The position numbers were made by a program, and so were the translations under genes. From the NCBI GenBank assembly GCA_013298375.1, contig JAAFHM010000209.1, positions 1 to 7,954 on the forward strand: DNA of 7,954 nt, given 5' to 3'. This document shows positions 6,522 to 7,954 of this stretch, piece after piece. The stretch comes from Ignavibacteria bacterium (lineage in GTDB: Bacteria; Bacteroidota; Ignavibacteria; Kapaibacteriales; UBA4661). Numbering within the stretch: position 1 is the stretch's first letter; each line of letters starts with the position of its first letter. Below the pieces are notes generated by a model. That model was given only the letters and a program-made list of their open reading frames with translations. It did not search any database and was not told where the DNA came from.

Positions 6522-6777
6522 TGACGATGAAATGCTTGAAGAGTACAGCACTCTGCTTGATAAGCAAACGCCACGCCCTAACCGTTTTGCGTCTGAGGCT
6601 GCATCGGCAAAGCGCTTTGTGACCATGCCCGACGGTACGCGCCAAGAAGTGCGTACCATTCGGCTTGATGAAGATGTTGCCGAATTTTTTCCGACCTCCG
6701 AGAGTATCAACGAGGTGCTTCGCGCAATTGTCCATTCTTTGCCGCAGCATTCCCAACCCGATTACACGCATTCCTAA
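6496..6777 (+). CDS. brnA: BrnA-like antitoxin (ribbon-helix-helix)
   Basis: The 93-residue product follows brnT with a 26-base overlap, the standard arrangement for the cognate antitoxin. The N-terminal half (1-50) is polar and likely flexible, suited to wrapping the toxin. The C-terminal part has VRTIRLDEDVAEFF (residues 52-65), a beta-strand and helix typical of ribbon-helix-helix DNA-binding antitoxins, then SESINEVLRAIVHSLP (68-83) as the second helix. BrnA proteins usually carry a Gly-Tyr-Gln-Thr-Arg-Ile-Asn segment before the last helix. Here it is shortened to PTSESINEVLR, so it is a diverged BrnA-like protein. It should neutralise BrnT and repress the pair's own promoter. The methyltransferase gene begins 8 bases after its stop. 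Confidence 0.82.
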   Translation: MSAPQTNNNDDEMLEEYSTLLDKQTPRPNRFASEAASAKRFVTMPDGTRQEVRTIRLDEDVAEFFPTSESINEVLRAIVHSLPQHSQPDYTHS

Positions 6778-6785
6778 CATTATTC

Positions 6786-7634
6786 ATGCTCAACGCCCTC
6801 AAAAACGCCATTTCACGGCTCTGGCATACCAGTAATGCCAATCATAAACTTTCCCGCCTTTTGGAAATTCAGAGCGAAGATTTTATCCAACGCCATCTCT
6901 TTCAAAACCCGCGCTACTCACCGCCAAAACGCCTGAATCGTTTTGAATTCAAGGTATATTCGCAAAATGGCGAGGACGGGATTATCGAAGAAATTTTCAA
7001 TCGCATCGGCACGACCAATAAATTTTTTGTGGAATTTGGTGTCGGTAATGGGTTGGAAAATAACTCCGCTTATCTGCTCGTCAAGGATTGGAGCGGTCTG
7101 TGGCTGGAAGGGCATCACGAGTCGGTGGAGTTTATCAAAACCGAATTTGCCCGCGAAATAGCCTCCAAACGCCTTCGCGCTCAAGAAACCTTCATCACCG
7201 CAGAAAATATCGTTGCGCTTTTTGAACAACACGGCGTTCCCGCCGAACCCGATATGCTTTCGATTGACATTGACGGCAATGATTACCACATCTGGAAGGC
7301 GCTCCACGCCTATCGTCCACGGGTGATTGTGGTGGAATATAATGCTACCTTCCCGCCCTCGCTTGTGTGGATAAAAAAGTACGATGCCGCGTGGCATTGG
7401 GACGGCAGCATCGGCTTTGGGGCGAGTTTGAAGGCATTTGAACACCTAGGCGCAGAACGAGGCTATTCGCTAGTGGCGTGTAATTTCGTGGGCGCAAATG
7501 CGTTTTTTGTGCGTAACGACCTTTTGGGCGATATGTTCCATGCGCCCTACACGGCAGAAGAACATTATGAGCCGCACAAAAGCTACATCCGTTACACAAG
7601 CGGACACACACGGCGAATGCACGAAAAAGCGTAA
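6786..7634 (+). CDS. FkbM-like SAM-dependent methyltransferase
   Basis: This 282-residue protein contains a Rossmann-type methyltransferase core. KFFVEFGVGNGLENNSAYLL (residues 79-98) holds the glycine-rich SAM-binding motif I with the acidic Glu83 just before it. WSGLWLEG (102-109) is the strand-II region with the acidic residue Glu108 that usually contacts the SAM ribose. MLSIDIDGNDYHIWKAL (157-173) matches the Asp-x-Asp-Gly motif of FkbM-type enzymes, and PRVIVVEYN (178-186) is the next strand. The preceding YSQNGEDGIIEEIF (58-71) is typical of this subgroup, which often occurs near glycan or surface-polysaccharide genes. The substrate cannot be told from sequence. There is no signal peptide, so it should act in the cytoplasm. 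The gene starts 8 bases after brnA and may share its transcript. No clear terminator follows it. Confidence 0.78.
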   Translation: MLNALKNAISRLWHTSNANHKLSRLLEIQSEDFIQRHLFQNPRYSPPKRLNRFEFKVYSQNGEDGIIEEIFNRIGTTNKFFVEFGVGNGLENNSAYLLVKDWSGLWLEGHHESVEFIKTEFAREIASKRLRAQETFITAENIVALFEQHGVPAEPDMLSIDIDGNDYHIWKALHAYRPRVIVVEYNATFPPSLVWIKKYDAAWHWDGSIGFGASLKAFEHLGAERGYSLVACNFVGANAFFVRNDLLGDMFHAPYTAEEHYEPHKSYIRYTSGHTRRMHEKA

Positions 7635-7686
7635 AAAAGTGTAGATTTGTTGTGACTACATTGAAGAATGCTCCAAAACTCTTCCT

Positions 7687-7852
7687 GTCCGGCGGCTGAG
7701 GAGATTAAAAACGCTGCCGTCGGGCGGGTGCTGCGTATGTAGCTTTTGACCATTTTCCGTATATTCAGGTTGAAATCTCGTGAAAACCCGCCGGACGGCG
7801 AAGAAGCCGCCCGACGGGGCAATGAACAACCTCTTTCGTCAACGCAGCACCC
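7687..7852. repeat. GC-rich patch with inverted copies of GTCSGGCGG upstream of the HEPN gene
   Basis: The 9-base motif GTC(C/G)GGCGG occurs four times. It reads forward at 7687-7695 (C variant) and 7719-7727 (G variant), and in reverse complement at 7788-7796 (C variant) and 7807-7815 (G variant). The G variant pair extends to 11 perfect bases (7717-7727 with 7807-7817). A further perfect 11-base inverted pair is 7726-7736 with 7842-7852, the right arm lying inside the HEPN coding start. The partners cross instead of nesting, so this is not one simple hairpin. It may be a repetitive extragenic element or a remnant of a mobile element. The gap 7635-7821 holds no gene I can support. Confidence 0.65.
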
Positions 7853-7954
7853 AAAACCTCCGTGCTGCCGAACTCCTCGCCGAAGCGGACTTATACGATG
7901 CCGCCGCGAACCGCTCGTATTACGCCGCCTTCGATGCGGCATTTGTGGCGTGTT
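7822..7954 (+). CDS. HEPN-domain protein, N-terminal part (cut by window end)
   Basis: The frame opens at the ATG at 7822 and runs off the window after 44 codons. The visible sequence LRAAELLAEADLYDAAANRS (residues 13-32) followed by YYAAFDAAF (33-41) is the hallmark first half of HEPN-domain proteins. This helical family includes RNase toxins such as HepT and is often encoded beside a minimal nucleotidyltransferase (MNT) antitoxin. The catalytic Arg-x4-6-His motif would lie further on and cannot be checked. An in-frame GTG at 7780 could add 14 residues, but these would be encoded inside the repeat patch and are Lys/Arg/Pro-rich, so I prefer the ATG. The gene may form a second toxin-antitoxin module close to brnTA, or be a stand-alone HEPN protein. 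Confidence 0.75.
   Translation, partial: MNNLFRQRSTQNLRAAELLAEADLYDAAANRSYYAAFDAAFVAC

Noticed and set aside
6918..7445. 175-residue open frame on the minus strand
   Set aside because: It lies entirely opposite the methyltransferase core motifs and has no recognisable domain.
7641..7661. TGTAG / CTACA inverted pair after the methyltransferase as a terminator
   Set aside because: It has a five-base stem with an 11-base loop and no T-tract after it.
7592..7942. 116-residue minus-strand frame covering the repeat patch
   Set aside because: It overlaps both the end of the methyltransferase and the HEPN start. The product is Arg/Ser-rich low-complexity sequence, explained by the GC-rich repeats.

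Overview
The window is a bacterial chromosome segment whose best anchors are three subunits of respiratory complex I (NADH:quinone oxidoreductase): nuoG, nuoH and nuoI, all on the + strand. Every gene I can support reads on the + strand. Genes mostly lack a strong Shine-Dalgarno sequence. The best promoter candidate fits the Bacteroidota-type consensus (TTTG, about 20 bases, TAnnTT). The first gene ends like an outer-membrane beta-barrel, which implies a diderm cell. Together these suggest the Bacteroidota/Chlorobiota/Ignavibacteria group, but this is an inference from style and not a proven placement.

Layout. (1) 1-1574: the 3' end of an outer-membrane barrel gene, then an AlkC-type DNA alkylation repair glycosylase with a C-terminal Ig-like domain, closed by a rho-independent terminator. 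A second terminator-like hairpin follows about 30 bases later. (2) 1628-4412: a candidate promoter, a compact 594-residue NuoG with four iron-sulfur cluster motifs including N7, then two non-complex-I genes: an 88-residue coiled-coil protein and a DUF2628-type membrane protein. (3) 4413-4596: an intergenic stretch holding a long imperfect inverted repeat built from CACGAAT units. (4) 4597-6230: nuoH and nuoI. (5) 6234-7634: a BrnT/BrnA toxin-antitoxin pair starting 3 bases after the nuoI stop, then an FkbM-like methyltransferase. (6) 7635-7954: a GC-rich patch with four copies of a 9-base motif in both orientations, leading into the start of a HEPN-domain gene cut by the window end.

How it works together. 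NuoG (peripheral arm, electron entry), NuoI (the N6a/N6b clusters passing electrons toward quinone) and NuoH (membrane subunit forming the quinone chamber) are parts of one enzyme. Here the usual nuoG-H-I order is kept, but two unrelated-looking genes and a repeat sit between G and H, and the run stops at nuoI instead of continuing to nuoJ-N. nuoE/F are not directly upstream either. Complex I genes in this genome are therefore scattered or rearranged. The right flank has the character of an accessory region: a toxin-antitoxin pair, a methyltransferase and a HEPN gene beside repeats. I see no convincing evidence of a wholly new system. The most unusual items are the broken-up nuo cluster with its passenger genes and the two inverted-repeat elements.
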